This document shows, piece after piece, positions 16,948 to 26,551 of a stretch of DNA of 64,000 nucleotides (positions within the stretch are counted from its first letter, which is position 1; each line of letters starts with the position of its first letter). Below the pieces are notes generated by a model. The model did no database searches and was not told the origin of the DNA. It was given only the letters and a program-made list of their open reading frames with translations. The stretch is taken from the NCBI RefSeq assembly GCF_023061185.1, contig NZ_JAKGAK010000005.1:62001-126000 (forward strand), read 5' to 3'. Origin of the DNA: Chromohalobacter beijerinckii (lineage in GTDB: Bacteria > Pseudomonadota > Gammaproteobacteria > Pseudomonadales > Halomonadaceae). The translations under genes and the position numbers were made by a program.

Positions 16948-19209
16948 TCAGTCATCGGGGGGCAGTAAATGTGCCAGCTTCCATTCGCCCATACGCTGGC
17001 GAAGGTGCGCCCGCACCGCCGCGGTGGTGGGCAACGCCAGCGTTTCGTCGAGCAGCGTCCGCGTGTCTGCAAGGGAAACACGCCGGATCGCCGCGCGCAC
17101 GCGAGACAAGCTAGGGGCATTCATGGATAGCGCCTCGAAGCCCATCCCCATCAGCAGCAAGGCACCCGCGGGATCGCCTGCCAGCTCGCCGCATACCGAG
17201 GCTGGCACCTGCAAGCGTCGCGACTCGCTGGCGAGATGCGATAAGGCGCCCAGCACGGCTGGATGGCAGGCATCGTAGAGGCTCGCCACACGAGGATTGT
17301 TGCGATCTACCGCCAGCAGGTATTGGGTGAGATCGTTACTGCCCACCGAGAAGAAATCGACACGGGCGGCCAACGCATCGAGCTGATAAAGCGTTCCCGG
17401 CACCTCGATCATTACTCCCACCTGAGGGCGCGCCAGCTTGACGCCCTCCTCGATCAGTTCCCGCTGGGCCCGGTCGATGAGCTTGAGCGCGGTATCGACT
17501 TCTTCGATGCTCGAGATCATCGGCAACAGGATGCAAAGATTGTCGAGCCCCACCGAGGCACGCAGCATGGCACGCAACTGAACCATCAACACTTCCGGAT
17601 GATCGAGCGTCACGCGGATCCCGCGCCATCCCAAGAAGGGGTTGGCCTCGTCGATGGGAAAGTACGGCAGATCCTTGTCGCCACCGATATCTAGCGTGCG
17701 CATCACCACCGGCAACGGCGCGAAACTCTCGAGCTGATCGCGGTAAAGCCGTGTCTGCTCCTGCTCGCTGGGGAAGCGTTCATTCATCATGAACGGCACT
17801 TCGGTGCGATAAAGGCCCACGCCACTGACCCGCGACTTGAGAGACGCCACAGCCTCTACGGCTAGCCCCGTGTTGACCATCAAGGGCATGTAGTACCCGT
17901 CGGAGGTTTCGCTAGGACGGTCCTGCTCATGCTCGAGGACCTCGCTGAGCGCCTTCTCCTCGGCGATCAAGGTCTCGTAATGGTGCTCGCGCTCGGCATC
18001 CGGGCGCACGAACAACCGACCGCGATGGCCGTCGAGAATCGCCCGGGCGCCGTTGAGCCTCGGCAAGGGTAAATCAACCATCCCCAGCACGGTGGGAATG
18101 CCCATTGCGCGCGCCAGAATAGCGACATGCGAGGTACTCGAACCACGAATCGATACCAGCCCCACCAACTTGTCGCGTGGTACCTCGCCCAGCGATGCCG
18201 CACTCAATTCATCGCCGATCAGGATGGTCTGCTCGGGGAACGTATCCGGTGTACGCGGGCTATCTTCCTGCAGGTGGGCGAGCACGCGGCGCCCCAGATC
18301 GCGGATGTCGGCGGCTCGCTCACGCAAATAATTGTCGTCGACACGCTCCAGGTACTGCACATGACGCTTGACCACATCGGCTAGAGCACCGGGCGCCCAC
18401 TGACCTTCGCGAATGCGCTTCTCGACCTCTTGCCCCAGCGCCGCGTCGCCCAGCATTTGCTGATAGGCATCGAACAGGGCCACTTCCTGCGCCGAGATAC
18501 GCTTGACCAAGCGTGCCGCCGCGACGCCAATTTCCTGGCGAACATTAGCGATCGCTTCGTGCAGGCGGGTGATTTCGGCCTCGATATCGGTGGGAATCAG
18601 GTCCGGCACGCTGTTGAGGTCAGCCGGTGGCATCAGTACCACTAATTCCCCCACCGCCATGCCGGGCGACGCCGCGACGCCGGAGAACATCGCCTGGCCA
18701 TCGGCTTGGGTCGGGCGGGTCAGCGTACCCGTGGCCATGGCGTGCGCCAGCACACCGGCCAACTGCGCCGCCATGGTAATCAGGAACGCTTCCTCGCCTT
18801 CGTCGAAACGACGCATGGCCTGTTGCTGCACGACCAACACCCCGAGCATGCGCCGCTGATGAATGATCGGCACACCGAGAAAGCTCGAAAAGCGCTCCTC
18901 GCCAGTTTCGGCAAAATAGCGGAAATACGGATGCGACGGTGCGTCCTCAAGGTTGAGAGGCTCCTCGCGCTGACCGACCAGCCCGACCAGGCCCTCGCCC
19001 AGCGGCATGCTGACCTGCCCCACCGCCTGAGTACGCAAGCCCAGGGTATCCATGAGCACCAAGCAATCGCGCTCAGCATCGAACAGATAAACAGAGCACA
19101 CATCGGTGCGCATCGCCTTGCGGATTCGGCGCACCATGGTCGCCAGCGCGGCCTCAAGACTACGCGCGCCGTTGACTTCCTGGATGATGCGTCGGAGAAC
19201 GTCTAGCAT
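16948..19209 (-). CDS. ptsP: Phosphoenolpyruvate-protein phosphotransferase PtsP (EI-Ntr)
   Basis: 753 residues. First enzyme of the nitrogen PTS, moving phosphate from PEP to NPr. An N-terminal GAF domain (about 1-155, TDVCSVYLFD...GEGLVGLVG) is followed by the EI region with the phospho-histidine in GSSTSHVAILARAMG, and the PEP-binding barrel (GLYRTEVPFM, FLGWRGIR, SVGSNDLTQYLLAVDRNN, the catalytic cysteine in ASVCGELAGDP). Complete and typical. It lies just downstream of rppH on the same strand, as in Pseudomonas. Confidence 0.96.
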   Translation of the reverse strand: MLDVLRRIIQEVNGARSLEAALATMVRRIRKAMRTDVCSVYLFDAERDCLVLMDTLGLRTQAVGQVSMPLGEGLVGLVGQREEPLNLEDAPSHPYFRYFAETGEERFSSFLGVPIIHQRRMLGVLVVQQQAMRRFDEGEEAFLITMAAQLAGVLAHAMATGTLTRPTQADGQAMFSGVAASPGMAVGELVVLMPPADLNSVPDLIPTDIEAEITRLHEAIANVRQEIGVAAARLVKRISAQEVALFDAYQQMLGDAALGQEVEKRIREGQWAPGALADVVKRHVQYLERVDDNYLRERAADIRDLGRRVLAHLQEDSPRTPDTFPEQTILIGDELSAASLGEVPRDKLVGLVSIRGSSTSHVAILARAMGIPTVLGMVDLPLPRLNGARAILDGHRGRLFVRPDAEREHHYETLIAEEKALSEVLEHEQDRPSETSDGYYMPLMVNTGLAVEAVASLKSRVSGVGLYRTEVPFMMNERFPSEQEQTRLYRDQLESFAPLPVVMRTLDIGGDKDLPYFPIDEANPFLGWRGIRVTLDHPEVLMVQLRAMLRASVGLDNLCILLPMISSIEEVDTALKLIDRAQRELIEEGVKLARPQVGVMIEVPGTLYQLDALAARVDFFSVGSNDLTQYLLAVDRNNPRVASLYDACHPAVLGALSHLASESRRLQVPASVCGELAGDPAGALLLMGMGFEALSMNAPSLSRVRAAIRRVSLADTRTLLDETLALPTTAAVRAHLRQRMGEWKLAHLLPPDD

Positions 19210-19316
19210 GGGCGTTTCTTCTTGTTGTCGTCACGACGTGCGTGCGACGGTTGATCTGGGGCGAACGTGACGCGTAGCGCCAAGCCGGGACGCATAGGCA
19301 GGAGACACGCCTGCGG

Positions 19317-19820
19317 TTAGCATGGCCCCTCTTCGTTCGCCAAGCGATGAACGCGCGGCGCCAGTTCCCGCAAGGCGCGACGATAGACTTCACGCTTGAA
19401 AGGCACGACTTGCCCCAGCGGATACCAGTAACTCACCCACCGCCAGCCATCGAACTCCGGCTTAGGGGTGGAATCCACGCAAACCCGGCTATCTCGGCAC
19501 CGAATCTTGAGCAGGAACCACTTCTGTTTCTGACCGATACATATCGGCCTCGAATGCGTTCTCACCATGCGTCGTGGGAGACGGTAGCGCAGCCATCCGC
19601 GCGTACAGGCAAGGATCTCGACATCCTCCGGCGTCAAGCCGATCTCTTCCTCGAGCTCCCGATACAATGCCTGTTCCGGTGTCTCATGCGCCTTGATTCC
19701 TCCTTGCGGAAATTGCCACGCATTTTGTCCCACACGACGCGCCCAGAGCAGCTGTCCACTGCGGTTGGCAATGATGATGCCAACGTTGGGCCTGAAGCCG
19801 TCAGCGTCGATCACGGACAT
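19317..19820 (-). CDS. rppH: RNA 5'-pyrophosphohydrolase
   Basis: 167 residues. NUDIX enzyme that removes pyrophosphate from mRNA 5' ends and so starts RNase E decay. The N-terminus [19 protein letters not shown] matches the family and fixes the start at 19820, although AAGG is very close to the ATG. The Nudix box is [22 protein letters not shown], with GQKQKWFLL and the C-terminal [10 protein letters not shown] also characteristic. Followed by ptsP, divergent from a HAD phosphatase gene; this trio is conserved in Pseudomonas. Confidence 0.95.
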   Translation of the reverse strand: MSVIDADGFRPNVGIIIANRSGQLLWARRVGQNAWQFPQGGIKAHETPEQALYRELEEEIGLTPEDVEILACTRGWLRYRLPRRMVRTHSRPICIGQKQKWFLLKIRCRDSRVCVDSTPKPEFDGWRWVSYWYPLGQVVPFKREVYRRALRELAPRVHRLANEEGPC

Positions 19821-19978
19821 CACCTTAATGAATATTCGTTGAGGCCATTCTTCCACAAAGCCAGAAAGCGCATCAATACGCCTTGTGGTGGGCAACATTC
19901 AGTAACTCTGCGATAATCCACCTTCTTTTACGCCGCACGCAATCTCCTGTTCACCCAGCACGATGCAAGGAGTCCTCC

Positions 19979-20635
19979 TTGAGCCTGGCGATCTTCGATC
20001 TCGACAATACCCTACTGGACCTCGACAGCGACCATGCCTGGGGCGAATTCCTCATCGAGCAAGGCGCCGTCGACGCGACGACCTATCGCGACGCCAACGA
20101 GCGCTTCTACCAAGATTACCAGAGCGGCGATCTCGATATCATGGCGTACCTGGCCCTGGCACTACAGCCATTAGCCGAGAACACACCGGAACAACTAGCC
20201 GCCTGGCATCAACAGTTCATGGCCAGCAAGATCGAGCCGCACATTCTGACGCGCGGAGAAGAACTGCTGGCACGCCATCGCGCCAAAGGCAATCGGCTAT
20301 TGATCATCACCGCTACCAACCGCTTCATCACCGGCCCCATCGCCGAACGCCTGGGTGTGGATGACCTGATCGCCGTCGAGCCCGAGATCGATGCCGGCCG
20401 CTACACAGGTCGCGTGGTGGGCACCCCGAGTTTCCGCGAAGGCAAGGTGACGCGCTTGGACACCTGGCTCGCCGAGGAAGACGTCACCCTCGACGGCGCC
20501 TGGTTCTACAGCGACTCGCACAACGACCTGCCTCTCCTAGAACGCGTCGACCATCCCGTCGCCGTCGATCCCGACGATGCCCTTCGTGAGACAGCCGAGC
20601 AACGTGGCTGGCGCATCATCAGCCTGCGTGATTGA
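19979..20635 (+). CDS. HAD-IB family hydrolase (SerB-like phosphatase)
   Basis: 218 residues. HAD signatures: nucleophile motif AIFDLDNTLLD, motif II in LLIITATNRF, motif III lysine around FREGKVTRL and motif IV FYSDSHNDLPLLE. The fold is that of phosphoserine-phosphatase-like IB enzymes; substrate unknown. The start is TTG at 19979, because AAGGAG is placed six bases before it; an ATG 96 bases upstream overlaps rppH and lacks a site. Divergent from rppH-ptsP, the same arrangement as in Pseudomonas. Confidence 0.87.
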   Translation: MSLAIFDLDNTLLDLDSDHAWGEFLIEQGAVDATTYRDANERFYQDYQSGDLDIMAYLALALQPLAENTPEQLAAWHQQFMASKIEPHILTRGEELLARHRAKGNRLLIITATNRFITGPIAERLGVDDLIAVEPEIDAGRYTGRVVGTPSFREGKVTRLDTWLAEEDVTLDGAWFYSDSHNDLPLLERVDHPVAVDPDDALRETAEQRGWRIISLRD

Positions 20636-20746
20636 GGGTACCTCGATCCTACAGCCTATATAGAAGACGCCAAAGGGATCCCTTATGGCTTTATCATTAG
20701 TCATAATGTCGAGCTTGGGAAGGCAGTATTTCCGCGTCAAAAGCGT

Positions 20747-20752
20747 TATAAT
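20747..20752 (+). promoter_or_regulatory. mqo: Candidate -10 box for mqo
   Basis: A perfect TATAAT lies 84 bases before the mqo start codon. No good -35 hexamer is found at the right distance, so the promoter may need an activator. Confidence 0.4.
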
Positions 20753-20835
20753 GCAACGCAGAATTCCATCGCGCCGGTCGCAGTTCGAGATGCCGTTCGC
20801 CGGCTGACCGACGCACCTTCTCAAGGGCTATGTGA

Positions 20836-22362
20836 ATGGTTGGCACGCATATGGATGAGTCAGTAGACATCGTACTCGTGGGTGCAGGCGTTATGAGCGC
20901 CACGCTCGCGACACTGCTTCACGAGCTAGAGCCGGAGGCACGCATCGAGATCATCGAGCGTCTCGACACCACTGCCAGCGAAAGCTCGTTTGCCTGGAAC
21001 AACGCCGGCACTGGCCATGCCGGCTTGTGCGAACTCAACTATACGCCCCGCGCCGAGGACGGCTCGATCGTGCTCGACAAGGCCATCCACACGAACACCT
21101 TGTTCGAGGAATCCAAGCAGCTATGGAGCTACTTGGTCGAAAAAGGCAACCTCGGCGATCCGGCGCGCTTCGTGCACCCGGTACCCCACATGAGCTTCGT
21201 GCGCGGCGCAGATGACGTACGCTTCCTGCGCGACCGCTACCATGCCATGCGCGAGCATCCGTGTTTCGAGGGAATGGAATACACTGAAGAGCGCAGCGTC
21301 ATCGGCCAATGGGCGCCGCTGCTGCTGGATGGACGTGAGGGCGACGAACCGTTGGCCGCGACACGCGTCGCTGGCGGTACCGATGTCGACTTCGGCGCTT
21401 TGACGCGCCAGCTCCTCGACCGCCTCGAAGAAAAGCCCGACGAGCAGGTACGCATCACCACGGGCCAAACGGTCGAGGATCTAGACCGCAACGACGATGG
21501 CAGTTGGACTCTCAAGGTCACAGGCAACGACAACACCAAGCGCACCCTGCGTGCACGCTTCGTGTTCCTGGGCGCCGGCGGTGCCTCATTGCATCTACTG
21601 CAGAAAAGCGGCATTCCCGAAGGCAAGGGCTACGCAGGTTTCCCGGTCAGCGGTCAGTGGCTGCGTTGCGACAAGCCTGAAATCGTCTCCCGGCATCACG
21701 CCAAGGTCTACAGCAAAGCCCCCATCGGCGCGCCGCCGATGTCGGTACCGCACCTGGACACACGCAACGTCGACGGCACGCCCTCGCTCTTGTTCGGGCC
21801 CTTCGCCGGTTTCACTACCAAGTTCCTGAAGACCGGCTCAGTGTTGGATCTGGTCAAGTCTGTGCGCTCGTCCAACGTGACCTCGATGCTCTCGGTCGCG
21901 CGCGATAACTTTAGCCTGGTCAAATACCTTCTTGATCAGGTACGGCTCTCCCATGAGCAGCGCGTCGACGAGCTGCGCGCCTTCTATCCCACGGCGAAGA
22001 GCGAAGATTGGCGCCTCGAGATCGCCGGCCAGCGCGTTCAGGTCATCAAGAAGGACCCGGAAAAAGGCGGCGTGCTGCAATTCGGCACCGAGGTCGTTGC
22101 TGCCAGCGACGGTTCGCTCGCGGCGCTTCTCGGCGCCTCGCCGGGCGCCTCCACCGCCACCTCGATCATGATCAATCTCGTCGAACAGTGCTTTCCCGAG
22201 AAATTTGCCAGCGACGCTTGGCAGCAGCGCCTGCATGAACTCGTGCCCGCGCGCGCCGATACCCTGGCCGATCACGGCGAGCTACTGCGCAAAGTACGTC
22301 ACCGCACGCACACCACGCTCAAGCTCGCCGACGCGCAGCCCACCCCAGCACCTGTAGCCTAA
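20836..22362 (+). CDS. mqo: Malate:quinone oxidoreductase
   Basis: 508 residues. FAD-dependent peripheral membrane enzyme that oxidises malate to oxaloacetate and passes electrons to quinone. The dinucleotide fold is DIVLVGAGVMSATLATLL, with family blocks SSFAWNNAGTGHAGLCELNY, GGTDVDFGALTRQL, FLGAGGASLHLLQKSGIPE and LLGASPGASTATSIM. Preceded by AAGGGCT about 9 bases upstream and followed by a strong terminator, so it is a single-gene unit. Confidence 0.96.
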   Translation: MVGTHMDESVDIVLVGAGVMSATLATLLHELEPEARIEIIERLDTTASESSFAWNNAGTGHAGLCELNYTPRAEDGSIVLDKAIHTNTLFEESKQLWSYLVEKGNLGDPARFVHPVPHMSFVRGADDVRFLRDRYHAMREHPCFEGMEYTEERSVIGQWAPLLLDGREGDEPLAATRVAGGTDVDFGALTRQLLDRLEEKPDEQVRITTGQTVEDLDRNDDGSWTLKVTGNDNTKRTLRARFVFLGAGGASLHLLQKSGIPEGKGYAGFPVSGQWLRCDKPEIVSRHHAKVYSKAPIGAPPMSVPHLDTRNVDGTPSLLFGPFAGFTTKFLKTGSVLDLVKSVRSSNVTSMLSVARDNFSLVKYLLDQVRLSHEQRVDELRAFYPTAKSEDWRLEIAGQRVQVIKKDPEKGGVLQFGTEVVAASDGSLAALLGASPGASTATSIMINLVEQCFPEKFASDAWQQRLHELVPARADTLADHGELLRKVRHRTHTTLKLADAQPTPAPVA

Positions 22363-22379
22363 AAATACGCACCTCCATG

Positions 22380-22414
22380 AAAAGCGCCTCGATCCAGGAG
22401 ATCGAGGCGCTTTT
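22380..22414 (+). terminator. Rho-independent terminator of mqo
   Basis: A perfect 14-bp stem, AAAAGCGCCTCGAT paired with ATCGAGGCGCTTTT, around a 7-base loop, 17 bases after the mqo stop. The A and T flanks allow function in both orientations. Confidence 0.93.
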
Positions 22415-22444
22415 CATGTACGGCCAAAGAACGCGTAGAAGCGC

Positions 22445-22620
22445 TAGGCACTGTCTGAAAAGTCGACGAGCGAAGGTCAGACAAGGCAAAAATCAGCGAA
22501 AACGGACCGGGCTGGCGCACCAGTTTACGGGGTGTAAATGAGCACTTTGATCGGACTCGCGCCCGAGCTGATTTTTAACGCAGTATGGCCGAGCGCAGAC
22601 AGTTTTCAGACAATGCCTAA
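22445..22620. repeat. Palindromic dispersed repeat, copy B
   Basis: 176 bp, inverted relative to copy A at 15920-16060. Ends TAGGCACTGTCTGAAAA and, read inward from the other side, TTAGGCATTGTCTGAAAA are inverted repeats. Arms share AAAAATCAGC/GCTGATTTTT and the centre has GTTTACGGGGTGTAAATGAG. It is longer than copy A by about 35 bases in the arms. The right terminus supplies the TAG stop codon of pgpA. Confidence 0.87.
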
Positions 22621-23090
22621 TGCAGCCAGAACCACAGATGCATGGTGCTCCAGGCATACACGCCAGCAAGGACATCATCGAACATGATCCCGAAGCCCCC
22701 AGCCACGTGGCGATCCACCCAGCGGATCGGCCACGGCTTGATGATATCGAACATGCGAAACACCACGAAGCCCCACAGCGCTGCCTCCCACGAAAAGGGA
22801 ACCGCCGCCATGGTCAGCCAATAGCCGACGAACTCGTCCCAGACAATGCCAGAATGATCGTGAACGCCCAGGTCGCGCGAGGTCTTTTCGCACAGCCAAA
22901 TGCCCAGGATCGAGGCCACACCCACCAACCCCAGGTACCAATCGAGAGGTAGTCCCGACAATAGCCAATAGAAAGGGATTGCGGCCAATGTACCGAAAGT
23001 GCCCGGCGCGAAGGGGATCGCCCCGCTTCCTAGGCCAAACGCCAGAAAATGGGTCGGGCGGCGCCAGACGCTGCGCGGTGAGCGATTCAT
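22617..23090 (-). CDS. pgpA: Phosphatidylglycerophosphatase A
   Basis: 157 residues, inner-membrane enzyme that dephosphorylates phosphatidylglycerol phosphate. Family blocks are FGLGSGAIPFAPGTFGTLAAIP, HDHSGIVWDEFVGYW and FRMFDIIKPWPIRWVD, and several hydrophobic helices are visible. The start at 23090 overlaps the thiL stop by 4 bases. The TAG stop falls inside the end of a dispersed repeat, so the C-terminus (MHLWFWLH) may have been altered by insertion. Confidence 0.93.
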   Translation of the reverse strand: MNRSPRSVWRRPTHFLAFGLGSGAIPFAPGTFGTLAAIPFYWLLSGLPLDWYLGLVGVASILGIWLCEKTSRDLGVHDHSGIVWDEFVGYWLTMAAVPFSWEAALWGFVVFRMFDIIKPWPIRWVDRHVAGGFGIMFDDVLAGVYAWSTMHLWFWLH

Positions 23091-24046
23091 GGCCCGCCTC
23101 CCGTGAAATGCTGCCATCCTGCGCCCTTAAATGTCTCGGGAATCCCTCTGATACCGGGCTCGGCGACGACATGTCCGATCTCGGTCAACGTGACATTACA
23201 GTCGGCACAGCGTCGCTGAGCCTCTTCCCAGGCCGTGTCAGGCACGCTGATCAGAAGCTGATAATCGTCCCCGCCGTTCAGCGCGGCATGCAAGGCGCCT
23301 TCGCTACCCAGCGTCATCTCCAGCGTCGGCGCCAGGGGAATACACGCCGGGTCAAGGCTAGCCCCCACGCCCGAGGCGTGACATAGATGCCCGAGATCGG
23401 CCAGCAGGCCATCGGAAATATCCAGTGCCGCCGAGGCTAACCCCCGCAGTGCACGCCCCGCCTCGAGCTGAGGCGTTGGCGTCAAGTAGGCCGCCAGCAA
23501 GGGATCCTCGAGGTCATGGCCGCCGGCCTGCCACATGCGCAGACCGCCATGACCACCCCCCAGCGCACCAGTCACCGCCAGGCGCTCTCCTGGCATGGCG
23601 CCACTTCGCCGCAGCGCCTGCCCAACCGGCACATCACCGATCACCGTGACAGCGATGGATAGAGTACCACGCGTGACGTCGCCACCGATCAAGGGCGTCG
23701 ACATACGTTGGCCAAGCTCGAGAAAACCTTGAGCGAAGCGCTCAAGCCACGCGGGATCGCCATGCGTCAGCGTCAGAGCCATCAGACAGCCGCGCGGTCG
23801 CGCCCCCATTGCCGCTAGATCGGAAAGGGCGACGGCCAGCGCACGGTGCCCAATGGCTTCGGGCGGCGCATCGCCAGGGAAATGCACGTCGGCCACCGAC
23901 GTGTCCACGCTCATGGCAAGCTCGGTCCCTGCAGCGGGACTTAGCAGCGCGCAGTCGTCGCCGGGCCCCAGCGTAATACCGGAGATTGGTAGGGACTGAT
24001 CGGGCGTCGCGAAATAACGCGCGATGATGTCGAATTCACCCAACAT
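23087..24046 (-). CDS. thiL: Thiamine-monophosphate kinase
   Basis: 319 residues. Phosphorylates thiamine monophosphate to the active diphosphate. Motifs: ITLGPGDDCALL (metal/ATP binding), SVDTSVADVHFP, ALAVALSDLAAMGA, LIGGDVTRG and LDISDGLLADL. I chose the ATG at 24046 (MLGEFDIIARYF) because it matches the family and begins 1 base past the nusB stop; a longer reading runs into nusB. Part of the ribH-nusB-thiL-pgpA operon. Confidence 0.94.
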   Translation of the reverse strand: MLGEFDIIARYFATPDQSLPISGITLGPGDDCALLSPAAGTELAMSVDTSVADVHFPGDAPPEAIGHRALAVALSDLAAMGARPRGCLMALTLTHGDPAWLERFAQGFLELGQRMSTPLIGGDVTRGTLSIAVTVIGDVPVGQALRRSGAMPGERLAVTGALGGGHGGLRMWQAGGHDLEDPLLAAYLTPTPQLEAGRALRGLASAALDISDGLLADLGHLCHASGVGASLDPACIPLAPTLEMTLGSEGALHAALNGGDDYQLLISVPDTAWEEAQRRCADCNVTLTEIGHVVAEPGIRGIPETFKGAGWQHFTGGGP

Positions 24047-24047
24047 G

Positions 24048-24548
24048 TCAACGACGACGCGCAGCGACCTCAGTACTCCGCAAGCGGCTCGCCAGCTTGT
24101 CGAGAATACCGTTGACGTACTTGTGGCCATCGGTGGCACCGAAACCCTTGGCCAATTCGATGCCTTCGTTGATCACCACGCGATACGGCACCTCAAGGCG
24201 ATACTTGAGCTCATAGGCGCCCAGCCGGAGAATCGCCAACTCGATACGGTCAAGATCCTCGAGGCGGCGGTCGAGCAGCGGCGCGATGGTTTTGTCGATG
24301 GCTTCGCGGTCGCCGGCCACGTTGTGCAGCAACTCATGAAACAACGCCAGGTCGGCGATGCCCATGACCTTGTGCCAGTTTTCGTGATCCTCAAGATCTT
24401 CATCGGCGATTTGCGCGCGAAACTCCGACTCCACCGCCGTGATCGACTTGCCGGTCATCTGCCATTGGTAGAGACCCTGCACCGCCAGCTCACGCGCCGC
24501 GCGGCGCGCTTCCTGGGCCGGGGTCGCATCACGGGGTGATTGGCTCAT
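24048..24548 (-). CDS. nusB: Transcription antitermination factor NusB
   Basis: 166 residues, all-helical protein that binds boxA RNA with NusE/S10 in rRNA antitermination. Family features: [41 protein letters not shown] and [30 protein letters not shown]. Overlaps the ribH stop by 4 bases, in the conserved ribH-nusB order. Confidence 0.96.
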   Translation of the reverse strand: MSQSPRDATPAQEARRAARELAVQGLYQWQMTGKSITAVESEFRAQIADEDLEDHENWHKVMGIADLALFHELLHNVAGDREAIDKTIAPLLDRRLEDLDRIELAILRLGAYELKYRLEVPYRVVINEGIELAKGFGATDGHKYVNGILDKLASRLRSTEVAARRR

Positions 24549-25027
24549 GCTTCTCCCCCCATGCGTTTGAACAGCGAGACCATTTCCATCGCTGCCATCG
24601 CCGCCTCGGCACCTTTGTTACCGGCCTTGGTGCCGGCGCGCTCGATGGCCTGGTCGATGGAGTCGACGGTCAGCACCCCGTTAGCGATGGGAGTGTTCAG
24701 CTCCAGCTGCAAACTGCTCATGGCACTGTTGCAATTGCCCGCCACGTAGTCGAAATGTGGCGTCCCTCCGCGAATCACCGCTCCCAGAGCAATGACGGCA
24801 TGCGGCTGGAGAACCTGCACGGCGCGTTTGACGGCCAAGGGCAGTTCCCAGGCGCCTGGCACATGGATGATATCGACGTTTTCTTCGTCCACGCCGTGGC
24901 GCACGAGGCTGTCCACTGCCCCTTCCACCAGGCTATCGACCACGTGATGATTGAAGCGGCCCACGACGATGACATAACGGCCATCGACATCGGTGTAGCC
25001 ACCCTCGACTTGAGAGATCGGTTGCAT
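24545..25027 (-). CDS. ribH: 6,7-dimethyl-8-ribityllumazine synthase
   Basis: 160 residues. Condenses the ribityl-pyrimidine with the 4-carbon unit made by RibB to give lumazine; normally forms icosahedral capsids. Motifs: [50 protein letters not shown] and the [23 protein letters not shown] block. The start at 25027 matches family N-termini; a longer reading adds 13 residues. It follows ribBA and precedes nusB. Confidence 0.95.
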   Translation of the reverse strand: MQPISQVEGGYTDVDGRYVIVVGRFNHHVVDSLVEGAVDSLVRHGVDEENVDIIHVPGAWELPLAVKRAVQVLQPHAVIALGAVIRGGTPHFDYVAGNCNSAMSSLQLELNTPIANGVLTVDSIDQAIERAGTKAGNKGAEAAMAAMEMVSLFKRMGGEA

Positions 25028-25215
25028 TGTCAAATCCCGGGTCTGAATGCGCGACACTTCGCGCACGATATATCAGCTGTGTCAGTGCATGCCAGTGAAG
25101 CGATCACTTACTTCAACATGGCGCATGGTATCACCACCGCCGAGGTGCGCTTTTCTTCACCGACACGCGCGGCCGCCAGCGCCCCTATGGCCCGGCGGTC
25201 GGATGAATGAAAGAC

Positions 25216-26376
25216 TTATTCTACCGGCTGGTCGCTCTCGGGGGTATCGCCACCCACGCGCTCGACGACCTCGAGGTCGAAGCCGGACAACGCAGAAAAC
25301 TTCCACGGCGAGCTCAAAAGGCGCATTTGCCCGACGCCTAATTGGCGCAAAATCTGCGATCCGGTGCCGATGGTCAGATAGTTACCTGCACCATCGGAGG
25401 CACTGGAGCGCGGCGCCGGCTTACGCGACAGCAGCACGTCGAGCTGATCCTTGAGGTCGAGACGCGGCCGGCCATCGTCGAGCAGCACGAAGACCCCAGC
25501 CTCAGCTTCGGCAATCTGGGCCAAGGCGCTGGACGCCGTCCAACTATGGCTCTCCGGCTTACTCAGCATCAGCAGATCACGCAACGTATCGGCAATATGC
25601 ACACGCACGGTGGTCGGCGTCTCGCTGTGCGGCACGCCCTTCACCAGCGCCAGATGATGAGCGTTCTGAATACGATCGTGGAAGACGTGTAGCGTCAACT
25701 CACCGAATGCCGTGTCGACGACCGTACGCTCAACTTCCTCGACGGTGCGCTCGTGATGGATGCGGTAGTGGATCAGATCGGCGATCGTGCCGACCTTGAT
25801 GCCGTGCTCGACGGCGAAACGCTCCAATTCGTCGCGGCGCGCCATGCTGCCATCGTCGTTCATTACCTCGCAGATCACACCGCTGGCCTCGAACCCGGCC
25901 ATGGCCGACAGATCGCAAGCGGCTTCGGTATGTCCCGCACGACGCAGTACGCCGCCCGGCTCGGCCATCAGCGGAAAGATATGCCCGGGCTGGACGATAT
26001 CCGCCGCGACGGCGTCGCGCGCCGCTGCTGCGCGCACGGTACGCGCGCGATCAGAGGCGGAAATCCCCGTGGAGACACCGCGTGCAGCCTCGATAGAGAC
26101 GGTGAACTTGGTACCGAAACCGGAACCGTTGTCGCGCACCATCAAAGGCAATTCGAGACGCTCGCAGCGCTCACGGGTCATCGGCAGGCAAATCAAGCCC
26201 CGCGCGTGGCGGGCCATGAAGTTGATATGCTCGGCCTCGACGCACTCGGCGGCCATGATGATATCGCCTTCGTTCTCGCGATCCTCATCGTCCATGAGTA
26301 TGACCATCTTGCCCTGACGAATGTCTTCGACAATGGCTTCGATGGAGGCCAAGCCCTGTTTGGATGAAAGCGCCAT
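25216..26376 (-). CDS. ribBA: 3,4-dihydroxy-2-butanone 4-phosphate synthase with degenerate GTP cyclohydrolase II-like domain
   Basis: 386 residues. The N-terminal RibB half (about 1-205) is complete: [77 protein letters not shown]. The C-terminal half resembles GTP cyclohydrolase II but has none of the zinc-binding cysteines, so only the butanone phosphate reaction is likely; such fusions are common in gammaproteobacteria, which carry a separate RibA. Start at 26376 has GGAG upstream. In many relatives a riboflavin synthase gene lies between ribD and this gene; here the gap is only 175 bases with no gene. Confidence 0.93.
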   Translation of the reverse strand: MALSSKQGLASIEAIVEDIRQGKMVILMDDEDRENEGDIIMAAECVEAEHINFMARHARGLICLPMTRERCERLELPLMVRDNGSGFGTKFTVSIEAARGVSTGISASDRARTVRAAAARDAVAADIVQPGHIFPLMAEPGGVLRRAGHTEAACDLSAMAGFEASGVICEVMNDDGSMARRDELERFAVEHGIKVGTIADLIHYRIHHERTVEEVERTVVDTAFGELTLHVFHDRIQNAHHLALVKGVPHSETPTTVRVHIADTLRDLLMLSKPESHSWTASSALAQIAEAEAGVFVLLDDGRPRLDLKDQLDVLLSRKPAPRSSASDGAGNYLTIGTGSQILRQLGVGQMRLLSSPWKFSALSGFDLEVVERVGGDTPESDQPVE

Positions 26377-26551
26377 GGTGTCTCCGCTGCTCGTCTCGTA
26401 CGCCGATACGGTCTTGTCGTCGGCGCCGTCAAAGGTGTGTCGTGGTGTCACGACGCGGGCGTCGTTACTCTTCGACACCCAGTCAGGTCGGCACCCAGAG
26501 TACCTGCAAGCGCGCTTGTGCGCCAGTGGCAGCATACATGCGATTGCCGCT

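Noticed and set aside
26377-26551. FMN riboswitch ahead of ribBA
   Set aside because: The AGGG...GGTGAAATTCCC and ACCGGCGGT-type conserved segments are absent on either strand.
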